DNA of 42,925 nt, taken from contig CAYPNF010000065.1 in NCBI GenBank assembly GCA_964411985.1, positions 1-42,925 on the forward strand, written 5' to 3'. Under the pieces are notes generated by a model. That model was not told where the DNA came from. It did no database searches and saw only the letters and a list, made by a program, of their open reading frames with translations. Within the stretch, counting starts at the first letter, position 1, and each line of letters starts with the position of its first letter. Both the position numbers and the translations under genes were made by a program. Of this stretch, positions 24,895 through 33,372 are shown in pieces. Source of the DNA: CAYPNF01 sp964411985 (GTDB taxonomy: Bacteria; Verrucomicrobiota; Verrucomicrobiia; Limisphaerales; J093).

Positions 24895-27663
24895 CTCGCG
24901 GACCTTGCTCGCCAGGCTGGCGAGGGTGAATGGTTTCTGGAGGAAGTGAATGCCTTCTTCGAGCACGCCGTGATGCGCGATCACTTCGGCCGTATACCCC
25001 GACATATACAACCGCTTCAGATCAGGATGGTGGAAAAGCAGTCGTTTGGCGAGGTCGCGTCCGTTCATCTCCGGCATGATCACGTCCGTCACTAGAAGGT
25101 GAATCCTGCCGGGATGTTGCTCAGCTAGTTGGATCGCTTCCCCTGGCGTGGCAGCGGCCAGGACCGTGTAGCCGAGCTTCTCGAGCCATCGCCTTCCCAT
25201 GCTCAGGATGGATGGTTCGTCCTCCACCAGCAGGATGGTCTCGGGACCTCCTCCCGCCGCTTGTTTGGCCCCTTCGTCGTCCAGCAGGGGGACCTTTTCC
25301 GAGTAGCGTCGAAAGTGAATGTTGAATGTCGTTCCATGGTTCAACTCACTGGATACAGTGATGAACCCGCCGTTCTGCTTTACGATGCCATACACGGTGG
25401 CTAACCCCAGGCCGGTGCCTTTGCCGACGGCCTTGGTTGTGAAAAAGGGCTCGAACAGGTGGGCGAGGGTTTCCTGATCCATCCCGCAGCCATCGTCCTT
25501 CACCACCAACCGCACGTAGTCTCCCACGGCTACCTCGGTGGAATCCTTCACGTCCGCTTCGTCGAAGGAGACATTGCCTGTTTTGATGGTCAGTTGGCCC
25601 GCTTCTCCAATGGCATCGCGAGCGTTGACGCACAGGTTGGCTAGAATCTGGTCGAGCTGGGATGAGTCCATTTTGACCAGGCCCAGATTTGTCTCCGGCA
25701 GCCAGGCGAGATCAATATGTTCACCGATTAGCCGCCTCAGCATCTTGAGCATGCCCTCGATGGTCTCGTTCAGGTCAAGAACCTTCGGGGTGACCGTCTG
25801 TTTGCGGGCAAATGCCAGGAGTTGTCGGGTTAGATCAGCAGATCGCTCGGCACATTTTTGGATTTCCAGGAAGGTTTCGCACAGCGGGCTCCCGGGTGGC
25901 AAGTCGATCAGGGCCAGTGACACATTGCCCAAGATGGCTTGGAGCATGTTGTTGAAATCGTGCGCCACGCCTCCTGCCAACCGGCCCACCGACTCCATTT
26001 TCTGGGAGTGGGTCAGTTGGGCTTGCAGCTTCTCCTTTTCCTCCTCGGCCCTCCTGCGCGCGGTGAGGTCCATTCCCACCCCCATGAGATAGGCTTGGCC
26101 GTTCAGCTCAAGCCGTACCCCAGTCATGAGAAAGGGCACCGGTCGTCCCTCTTTGGCCAGCAGGGGTGATTCGATCGTGCTTTGTCCCTGCTGCATGACC
26201 ACTTCCACCGCCTGCCGGACCAGTTCTTTGGCTTCCGGGGGATGCCAGTCAAAAATGCTCCGGTGGTCAATCTCTCCAGGAGCAAAGTTCAAGAGGGTCT
26301 CATGGTTCTTGTTCCACCGTATGAGGCGAAGCTCTGGGTAACTGTAGAGATAGAAGATGCCCGGCAGACTCTGCAGCAGCGTCTCCATGAGCTTCCTTTC
26401 CTCCCGCAATGCATCCAACGCACGCTTCCGCTCAGTCACGTCGCGCCAGATGCAATGGTAGACTGGCTGGCCCTGAACATTCACCACCTGCGCTGTGACA
26501 TGAACGTTCCTGATTTCTCCCTGCCGGGTGCGTTGCAAGGTTTCGAAATCCGCCCGTCCGCTGCGAAGAACGCTCGCGATGCGCTCCCTCGTTTCAACCG
26601 TGGTTTCCTGGGCCTCCAAATCAAAGATGGTGAGGTGGGCGAACTCTTCGCGTGAGTAACCCAACTGCCGGTGTGCGGCGTTGTTGAATTCAACGAAGCG
26701 CGCGCTCCGAGGATCGATGACGAGAACCCCATCCGGCGATTGCTCGAAGAGAATTCGCCTGCGCGCGGTTTCCGATTCCAATGTCTGCTCAGCCAGCTTT
26801 CGAGCCGTCGCGTCAACGTGGGTGCCAACCATGCGCAGGGCGCGACCTTGAGCGTCTCGTTCCACAGCCCGCCCGCGGCCCAGTACCCATTTCCACCCCC
26901 CGTCCTTGGTCCTGAGCCGGAACTCCACTTCGAAACTCTGACATCGGTTCTCGATGCAGTCCTGGTTCACCGAAATGGCCCGAGCCCGGTCTTCGGGGTG
27001 AATGAGATCCGCCCACGCCTCAAGCCGGCTGGGCAACTCGTTGGGGTCGTAGCCCAGCATGCGCCAGTAGTTGGGGTTGTAGTAGACCTCCCCGGTCGTC
27101 ACGTTCCAGTCCCACAAGCCATCCTGGGTGGCCTCCATGGCGAGAGCGAACCTCTGTTCACTCGCCTGGAGCGAAGCGCTGCGCTGGGCGACCTGCAGTT
27201 CCAGGTCGTTGCGGAGTGCCTGCAGTTCCAGTGCCTGTCGACGATTCTCGATACGAAGCGCAAGCAGGTTGACCGCGCCTGGCAGCAGCGGTTCATAGAG
27301 TCTGAAGACGTCCGGCTGCGCTACGCGCAGGTAGACTCCTCCTAGGGCTTGCCCGCTAGCCTGGAGGGTAAAACGCCAGTCAATCAAGGTGCGGGCAGGG
27401 TCTGCCAACCGCTCGGCCCGGCAGTCTCCCGGTTGTCTCGAGACGAGCCAGGAACTCCTGCAATCTTCGGGAAGTACCGTGTCTGGCGGTGTTGCGAAGA
27501 CCTCGCCTTCAAAGCACACCACACAACCTGCTATCCCAGGGAGATCGGCCAGGCTTTTGGCCACGGTTTCACTTAGACTCCGGTTGTCGGGTGCCGTTTG
27601 GATCTCGGTTTGGAGCCGCAGAATCCGGCTCAGCACGGCGGGATCAAGAGGGGGTTTGTTCAT
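24880..27663 (-). CDS. Soluble hybrid histidine kinase: three PAS domains, HisKA, HATPase, receiver
   Basis: The 927-residue protein has an N-terminal GAF-like region (~1-140), three PAS/PAC units (~171-295, 301-415, 423-540), a HisKA domain with phospho-acceptor His568 (GGVAHDFNN), an HATPase domain with N box Asn680 (NLCVNARDAI), DDGCGMD and GKGTGLGLATVYGI, and a C-terminal receiver (808-925) with DE at 815-816, phospho-Asp860 (LLVTDVIMPEMNG) and Lys910. No membrane helix is visible, so it senses cytoplasmic signals. It likely passes phosphate to its own receiver and then to an unlinked partner, as no response regulator gene is adjacent. It lies 19 bp after a nitroreductase gene on the same strand and is convergent with the sialidase operon. 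Confidence 0.95.
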   Translation of the reverse strand: MNKPPLDPAVLSRILRLQTEIQTAPDNRSLSETVAKSLADLPGIAGCVVCFEGEVFATPPDTVLPEDCRSSWLVSRQPGDCRAERLADPARTLIDWRFTLQASGQALGGVYLRVAQPDVFRLYEPLLPGAVNLLALRIENRRQALELQALRNDLELQVAQRSASLQASEQRFALAMEATQDGLWDWNVTTGEVYYNPNYWRMLGYDPNELPSRLEAWADLIHPEDRARAISVNQDCIENRCQSFEVEFRLRTKDGGWKWVLGRGRAVERDAQGRALRMVGTHVDATARKLAEQTLESETARRRILFEQSPDGVLVIDPRSARFVEFNNAAHRQLGYSREEFAHLTIFDLEAQETTVETRERIASVLRSGRADFETLQRTRQGEIRNVHVTAQVVNVQGQPVYHCIWRDVTERKRALDALREERKLMETLLQSLPGIFYLYSYPELRLIRWNKNHETLLNFAPGEIDHRSIFDWHPPEAKELVRQAVEVVMQQGQSTIESPLLAKEGRPVPFLMTGVRLELNGQAYLMGVGMDLTARRRAEEEKEKLQAQLTHSQKMESVGRLAGGVAHDFNNMLQAILGNVSLALIDLPPGSPLCETFLEIQKCAERSADLTRQLLAFARKQTVTPKVLDLNETIEGMLKMLRRLIGEHIDLAWLPETNLGLVKMDSSQLDQILANLCVNARDAIGEAGQLTIKTGNVSFDEADVKDSTEVAVGDYVRLVVKDDGCGMDQETLAHLFEPFFTTKAVGKGTGLGLATVYGIVKQNGGFITVSSELNHGTTFNIHFRRYSEKVPLLDDEGAKQAAGGGPETILLVEDEPSILSMGRRWLEKLGYTVLAAATPGEAIQLAEQHPGRIHLLVTDVIMPEMNGRDLAKRLLFHHPDLKRLYMSGYTAEVIAHHGVLEEGIHFLQKPFTLASLASKVREALAT

Positions 27664-27682
27664 GCGCTGTGGGATTCATTCA

Positions 27683-28252
27683 TCAGAGCCATTGCACGAT
27701 TTCCTCCAGGGGTTTGCGGCGGGGTGTTGGAGGCTGCTCAGTCTCTTTTTCTGTCGGGTAACCCACGGTAATGACGACGGTTGGTCTAATGGACGTTGGC
27801 CAGCCCACGATCTTCGCGATGACCTTGGGCCGGATCCAACCAATCCAGCAGGTGCCGAGGCCGAGTTCAGTTGCGGCCAACACCAAGTGCTCGCCCGCGA
27901 TGCCGATATCCACCCATGGATAATCCACGCCGGAGACCGAGGCTGCCAGACGATGGGTTACGAAGGAGGTTTCCATCCCCATTACCATGTGCACGGGGGC
28001 CTCGATTGCCCAGGTCATCTTGATGCCGGGAAGGAAACCTTCTTCCACGATTCGCCTTCGCACCTCCGGTTGTGTCACCACCACGAATCGCCACGGTTGC
28101 TGGTTGCAGGCGGAGGGGGCTAGCCTTGCTGCTTCCAGGATCTGGCGGATCGCCATCTCCGGTATGGGGTCGCTTTTATACGACCGACAGCTATACCGGC
28201 GCGCTATGAGCGCCAGTATACTGGCTACTGCGGGAGTCGGCTCGGGTGGCAT
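27683..28252 (-). CDS. Nitroreductase family flavoprotein
   Basis: The 189-residue protein has the FMN-binding RRYSCRSY near residue 18 and ARLAPSACNQQPWRF at ~42-56, both typical of NfsB/FRP-like nitroreductases. The hallmark GIAGEHLVLAATELGLGTCW comes at ~117-136. These cytoplasmic, usually dimeric FMN enzymes use NAD(P)H to reduce nitro groups, quinones or flavins; the native substrate is unknown. Length is normal for short family members. The start 19 bp upstream of the kinase gene suggests co-transcription, and redox sensing by the kinase's PAS domains is a possible link. Confidence 0.9.
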   Translation of the reverse strand: MPPEPTPAVASILALIARRYSCRSYKSDPIPEMAIRQILEAARLAPSACNQQPWRFVVVTQPEVRRRIVEEGFLPGIKMTWAIEAPVHMVMGMETSFVTHRLAASVSGVDYPWVDIGIAGEHLVLAATELGLGTCWIGWIRPKVIAKIVGWPTSIRPTVVITVGYPTEKETEQPPTPRRKPLEEIVQWL

Positions 28253-28300
28253 ATTTGGGTCAGGGTTTTGATCCTAGAGCGGATACTTGTAGGGTGGAAG

Positions 28301-30508
28301 CTAAAGTGGACGAAGTTCAATCATCTCACCCGGCTTCGTGGGGAAGGTGAACCTCTCCCCGCTTTGCGTCTCCGCCACGAGGGTGACCCCGTTACGGATC
28401 AGTTGCACCTTGCTTCCAGGCCATGGGTTTTGTACTGCGCAGCTGAGTCCTTTCTCACTGTGAATTGTGACATTCGCGATCTTACCGTCGGTCAGTGTCC
28501 CTGAAACCAGAAAAGCACCTCGAGCGCGTAGGGTGCTGAACCGTGCATTTTGCTCTTTCGGCCATACTGGGAAGATGCGCAGAACCCCTTCGTGGCTTTG
28601 GATCATCATCTCGTTGATGGCCAGGAACCCCGCGACATTCTCAATGCCGCCGCCGCCATAATTGAGGACCAGGTTCGGATAAGATCGAGTATCGCACTCT
28701 TTGCGAAGGTGGGTGAGAATGGCTGTCGGCTGATACCCCACTCGAGCGCATGCGGTGTACCACGAAGAAAAGCCGTTGTTATCGTGCCAGCGGTTCATGG
28801 CGGTGATGGTGTTTCGTGCGACTTGCAGCAGGTCCGGAGCGCTCTCCAGCCCAATGGCTCCCGCAGGGAAGATAGGTTGAATGCCAAGCGTATTATCATT
28901 CCACCAAGCGGTGCCTTGCTCACTATACCGGAAGACAGTCTTTCCCTCAAGTTTTTGGACCGGAAAGTCACTGAGCCTGGCGGAGATGTCCTGCCACTTT
29001 GACCTTCGCTCCTCGTCCACTCCCAGTTCAGAACTCATCGCGATCAGGTTTTTGAAAAGCGTTCGCACCAGGCCAAGCGAGAGTATCGGATTCATGTCTT
29101 TGCCGGAGCCCTCGTGGATCGAGTCGTTCAGAATCACGTAACGGCCATTGTCGAGCTTGAGATAATCCTCCCAAAATGCGGCGACTTCGCTCAGGTAGGG
29201 ATAGGCCACGGCGCGCAGAAAGCCGAGGTCCATGGTGTACTGGTAGTACCAGATGAAATTCAGCGCGGCGAAAGCGGCGTTGGAGCGCTGCCCCCAGTCT
29301 CCATCGGGGTCCTCCGGGGACAGGCCCCAGGGGCCGATGCAAACCGGGAAGTGAATTCCTTTCCAGCCTCTTCTCTGTGCCATCGCTCGGCCGTTGGGGA
29401 TGGATTCCTGGATCGCCTGGTAGTAGGGATGCGACAGTTCGGCATGGTTGGCAGAGTAGACGCCGTAGTAGGGGGCTTGAAAGTTGTAATTCAAGTGAAA
29501 ATCGCCATGCCAGTTGGGTTGGTCGGTGGTGACCCAGTTCCCCCAAAGTCCTGGTGCCACTTTGCCCTCGCGGCTGCAGGAACCCATGATGTAGAGGGCC
29601 GCGTACCAGCGTTTTTCGATTTCCTGATCGGGGATCTCGATAAAGGACTTATCCCAGAAGTCTGCCCACCACCTTTGGTGTCGCTCAGAGAGGGAATCAA
29701 TCTCCTCGAAACGCAGTTGCGTGAGTCGAGCCTGGGCAGCTGCCAGAAAGTCGGGGGCGTCCAGATCGCTCAAAACGCAAGATACCGTCGCGATCGACTG
29801 ACCCGGTTGCAGCGTCAAATCCAGTCCTGGACTCTTGTTGGCCCGGGCGGTTGTGCCGAGAACGCGCGTGACCACCGCCACTTCGCGGCTTCTGCCGGGC
29901 AAAGAATCCGCTTTTCGCTTGAACCAGAAAAGGGCGCGTGATTCCTCCGAACCGCCTTCATAGTGGGAGAGCCCGTTGTCCGGAAGCGGGGCAACGATAT
30001 TTGTGGGGGAAATGACCCGCTTGGGGCTGAGCGTAAGCGCGAGTTTCTGGGTGCCTTCGAGTCGCAATATCGTCACCAGCAGGTTCTCGTGCGCATCGAC
30101 CCAGGACCGGGTATGGAGTGTGACGCCATCCTTGGTGAAGGTGCCTCGCACTTCGGCAGAAGCCAGTGCCTGTTCCTGGTGATAGGAAGCCCCCGCCAAC
30201 GCTGGGATGGAGAGGTGAATCAAGCCAACGCCCATAATGCTGGCATCGGCCGGGTTTCTCCGCCAGAAGTCGTTCTTTCCAATGTAGAACTGCTGATCGT
30301 GTGCTGCTCCAGCCATCGTCACTCCCAAGTCCCCATTCCCTAGCAACGGTCCGTCGGGCATCCCGCGGGTGGGGACATTTTGTGGGGGGTGTGTGAAGAC
30401 GGCGCTGTGTTTGGATACGCGGGCAGTGGAGATGTCAAAACCCTTCGCGGTTGGGGTGGTTAAGGCGAGCCCAGAGAGGGTCAGGGCCAGGACAAAAGTG
30501 AACTTCAT
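28301..30508 (-). CDS. Exported GH95-like (alpha/alpha)6 glycosidase
   Basis: The 735-residue protein has a signal peptide (residues ~1-23). It opens with a beta-sandwich region containing MPDGPLLGNGDLGVTMAG (~50-67), the kind of 'PIGNG.LG' motif seen in GH95 and related GH65-clan enzymes. An (alpha/alpha)6 barrel follows, with GLSPEDPDGDWGQRS, VILNDSIHEGSGKD and GGGGIENVAGFLAIN, then a C-terminal beta domain (RARGAFLVSGTL). GH95 includes alpha-L-fucosidases and alpha-L-galactosidases. Specificity cannot be read here, and GH65-like or unclassified families remain possible. It is the last gene of a three-gene minus-strand operon, 33 bp after the GH38-like gene. Confidence 0.75.
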   Translation of the reverse strand: MKFTFVLALTLSGLALTTPTAKGFDISTARVSKHSAVFTHPPQNVPTRGMPDGPLLGNGDLGVTMAGAAHDQQFYIGKNDFWRRNPADASIMGVGLIHLSIPALAGASYHQEQALASAEVRGTFTKDGVTLHTRSWVDAHENLLVTILRLEGTQKLALTLSPKRVISPTNIVAPLPDNGLSHYEGGSEESRALFWFKRKADSLPGRSREVAVVTRVLGTTARANKSPGLDLTLQPGQSIATVSCVLSDLDAPDFLAAAQARLTQLRFEEIDSLSERHQRWWADFWDKSFIEIPDQEIEKRWYAALYIMGSCSREGKVAPGLWGNWVTTDQPNWHGDFHLNYNFQAPYYGVYSANHAELSHPYYQAIQESIPNGRAMAQRRGWKGIHFPVCIGPWGLSPEDPDGDWGQRSNAAFAALNFIWYYQYTMDLGFLRAVAYPYLSEVAAFWEDYLKLDNGRYVILNDSIHEGSGKDMNPILSLGLVRTLFKNLIAMSSELGVDEERRSKWQDISARLSDFPVQKLEGKTVFRYSEQGTAWWNDNTLGIQPIFPAGAIGLESAPDLLQVARNTITAMNRWHDNNGFSSWYTACARVGYQPTAILTHLRKECDTRSYPNLVLNYGGGGIENVAGFLAINEMMIQSHEGVLRIFPVWPKEQNARFSTLRARGAFLVSGTLTDGKIANVTIHSEKGLSCAVQNPWPGSKVQLIRNGVTLVAETQSGERFTFPTKPGEMIELRPL

Positions 30509-30541
30509 AGAGTCGTCAGAAGAGTCGTCATGGGTATGCCT

Positions 30542-33310
30542 TCAATCACCGGAAGAGAGGAGAAAACTGTGAGGGGCAAATGCTTGGATGGAGGTGGTGA
30601 CGCTACCTTTCTCGACAAGGATCGGATCCCCCGTGGGACGTCCACGCAAGTCAACGGGCTGAACGGTTCTCACTTTCATTTCGGGAGGAAGAACCAGGGT
30701 GCAGGCACTCGCTTTTCCGGCCAATTCCCAAAGACGTAACAGCGTTCCCGGTCCGTCAGGGTTGGGACCCAACGCTGTAAGGGTTAAACCTTTGCGGGAG
30801 ATCTGGATGCCTTTGGCTGTGGAGGGCAGTGAGCCGGCCTTGTAGTTGCTGAGTCCGGTGAGCATGGGAGCCAGTGTCTCCTCCGAGGGCGTCACGAGGT
30901 CCTTTTCGGGATCAAATCGGGTGATTGGCCATAGCCGTACCCGGGCACTGAACTCACCGCTCCAGAAGGAACGGAAGTTCGTATTCCACTGGTTGTTGAA
31001 AAGGTGAACATAAATCGAGGACTTGGGCTTGCTCCACTTTCCGCTGAACTTGTAGCTTCCTGGCTCGCCCAGGCTGACCGCAGGGGCGTCGGGCGAGCAC
31101 ACGCCCACCCCATGCCCTGCTGGGTCGCATACACTGAGTCCCCCTTGGGTCCAGAAGAAAGCGAAGTTGCCGCCTTCGATCATGTCCTTCGCTGGATCGG
31201 TGATCGCACCCGGCGTGCGGAGAAGGTATCGCGGTTCGGTGATCGCCAGAGGTAAACACAACCAACCCGCTTCCGGGTTTTCGGTGGCCGGGTGGTTGAT
31301 GATATTGATCTGGAGGTCAAGGGAGGGTTGATCTTCGTAAAGGGTCACTCTCAGGCCGGCGGTGTGCGCGGTTTCACACGCGGGCATGGGGGGTGTCAAC
31401 GTCGCGGTGATGCTGAACCCGGTTTGGGCGAGTTCCAGATTCATCTCGCGCGGCGAAAACTCCAAATGCTTTGCAGTCTCTGGCACGTAGGTGCTCTTGC
31501 CCGTGATGCGGCCATGCGATCCTCGGTAGGCGGGGAGGATGTAACTGTTGATATAGGCGTCGCATTCCCCGCGGTCGAACTGCTGGTAGAGGTACTGCCC
31601 GAAACCGTGCGGTGATTTCTGGTCCACCAGCTCCCTGCCGGTGGCTTTCTCCAGGAGGCTCGCAATGCAACCCCGCTTGCTATCCAAAGTGACTTTGAAC
31701 CAGCGGTTCTCAATGCTCTGCGCTTTTGCATCGCCATGCAGCGAGGTCTCCCTGGGCTTGTCATCGGTAATCACGTAGGTCTTGTAGCCCAGAGGAGGGA
31801 CGTTACGGGCCACGAAACGCCCGTTGCGATGACTGTCCGAACCCCAGGTCTGCAGCGCCTGGATATCCCCCTCATCCACTCCTTTGGCGGCACTCTTGCC
31901 GGCGATGCTTCCCATGAACGGGAACGCGAAATCCACCGCTCCATCCCGCGGCCAGGGCAGGGGGTTGAAGACCACGACGCGCAGGCCACTGACAGCTACG
32001 TTCTCGGCCAGGGTGTGTAGTTCGGCCTCCAGTGCAGGTGCGACGCTGTCCTCGGCGCGCGAGGCAAACTTATCGTGCTCCTTCCAGGATTCCACCATAT
32101 GCTGGTAGTGGGGGGGTAAACCCGCTGCATAAGCCTGATAGAAAGCGGGGCCGTGAAGACCGGGAACAAAATGCTGATTCGCCAGCCCCCAGGTGTGTTC
32201 GCTCCAGCGGAGGCTGTTCTCATAGCCTTGTGCCAGAAGCTGGGACAGATGATCAAACTGAACGCCCCAAGCCACGTCGAGTGTGCGCAGCGACTCCAGG
32301 GCGAACAGTTTGGGACGGATCTGAGCGAGCGTCTTCATCGCATTCGGGGAGCTAGCCAGACCGTGAATCCAACTGTCCGAGACGTTTCCTCGAACGATGG
32401 GTAGGTCAGGTTTCTCCGCTAGCAGCGAGTTGGCGAAATCTTCCAGGCGCCCCACGGTGATTTTCGCGTTTGGGTAGTTCTTTCGGATCGTGTCGATCCA
32501 GCCTCGCAGTACCGTGGCGGAGGGTGGCCCTTCGTTGTCACCGCTCATCACCAAGGCGAGCCATGTTCGGTGGGGCCAATCCTTGGGGGGAAGCAAACCA
32601 CTGTCGTAGCCATTCGAGAACAGAGTCAGCACTCGCGATCCATCCGGGCCTTCCCACCAGAAGATACGGGGTTGTTTAGCCTGGATATTCGTGGGGTTGG
32701 CTCCCAGGTGGAAGAACTTGACTCCGGCATGATGCAGGAGGGTTGGGATAATCCAGTCATGGCCGGGAACGTCCGTCATCTTTGCATCATTTGGCAGTGG
32801 CAGGCCGTACTTGCGGGCGATACGGGAAGAGTAGATGAAGCAACGTGCGAGCGTCTCGACATCCGCAGAACCTGTTTCCAGGGTATAGGGCAGGGCGTGG
32901 ATGACAAGGTTCCCCGCTTGGAGTGCCTGTTCAATCCGGCGTTTCCGAACCGGGTTCTGACCCTCCCAAAGGATGGTCTGCATCGGCCACCCCGGAATCG
33001 TCCACACGAATTGCTCCCCCGGTCCCGCGATCTTGGCATTTTGCTCCATGGTTTCCAGGGCGCGGTCAATCATGGTCGTCCGGTACTCATGTTCCACATC
33101 ACGGGCCAGGGCCGAATAGCCGATGTCGAAGTGGCTCTTGGAGACCAGGACGAAGTGCATCGCGCCTTGGGGAGTTTCTTGTCCCTCAGACGCCAAAGGG
33201 AGCAAGGGGAAGAGCCATGCGGCTAACGCCAGAGGGACGGTCGTTAGGTATCTCAAGCCCGATCTCCCAGCGAAAGCGGCAAAGGTGCCCAGCGATTCAC
33301 AGTGTGTCAT
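30542..33310 (-). CDS. Exported GH38-like alpha-mannosidase
   Basis: The 922-residue protein has an N-terminal hydrophobic segment (~20-41) fitting a signal peptide with a longer n-region. The GH38 N-terminal domain begins FVLVSKSHFDIGY, with metal-binding-type His60 and Asp62, and continues with MTDVPGHDWIIPTLL, where Asp180 is the likely nucleophile position. A helical middle domain (~400-480) and large C-terminal beta-sandwich regions follow (LRVVVFNPLPWPRDG, RITGKSTYV...), as in class II mannosidases. GH38 enzymes are Zn-dependent retaining alpha-mannosidases. The upstream start leaves an unusually long n-region and an internal start is possible. It lies 62 bp after the unknown 822-residue gene. 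Confidence 0.82.
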   Translation of the reverse strand: MTHCESLGTFAAFAGRSGLRYLTTVPLALAAWLFPLLPLASEGQETPQGAMHFVLVSKSHFDIGYSALARDVEHEYRTTMIDRALETMEQNAKIAGPGEQFVWTIPGWPMQTILWEGQNPVRKRRIEQALQAGNLVIHALPYTLETGSADVETLARCFIYSSRIARKYGLPLPNDAKMTDVPGHDWIIPTLLHHAGVKFFHLGANPTNIQAKQPRIFWWEGPDGSRVLTLFSNGYDSGLLPPKDWPHRTWLALVMSGDNEGPPSATVLRGWIDTIRKNYPNAKITVGRLEDFANSLLAEKPDLPIVRGNVSDSWIHGLASSPNAMKTLAQIRPKLFALESLRTLDVAWGVQFDHLSQLLAQGYENSLRWSEHTWGLANQHFVPGLHGPAFYQAYAAGLPPHYQHMVESWKEHDKFASRAEDSVAPALEAELHTLAENVAVSGLRVVVFNPLPWPRDGAVDFAFPFMGSIAGKSAAKGVDEGDIQALQTWGSDSHRNGRFVARNVPPLGYKTYVITDDKPRETSLHGDAKAQSIENRWFKVTLDSKRGCIASLLEKATGRELVDQKSPHGFGQYLYQQFDRGECDAYINSYILPAYRGSHGRITGKSTYVPETAKHLEFSPREMNLELAQTGFSITATLTPPMPACETAHTAGLRVTLYEDQPSLDLQINIINHPATENPEAGWLCLPLAITEPRYLLRTPGAITDPAKDMIEGGNFAFFWTQGGLSVCDPAGHGVGVCSPDAPAVSLGEPGSYKFSGKWSKPKSSIYVHLFNNQWNTNFRSFWSGEFSARVRLWPITRFDPEKDLVTPSEETLAPMLTGLSNYKAGSLPSTAKGIQISRKGLTLTALGPNPDGPGTLLRLWELAGKASACTLVLPPEMKVRTVQPVDLRGRPTGDPILVEKGSVTTSIQAFAPHSFLLSSGD

Positions 33311-33372
33311 GAACGACAGATAGCAAGGGGATGCTCTATGCTCCAGGCAAATCCCCCCACGGCAGAACTTTC

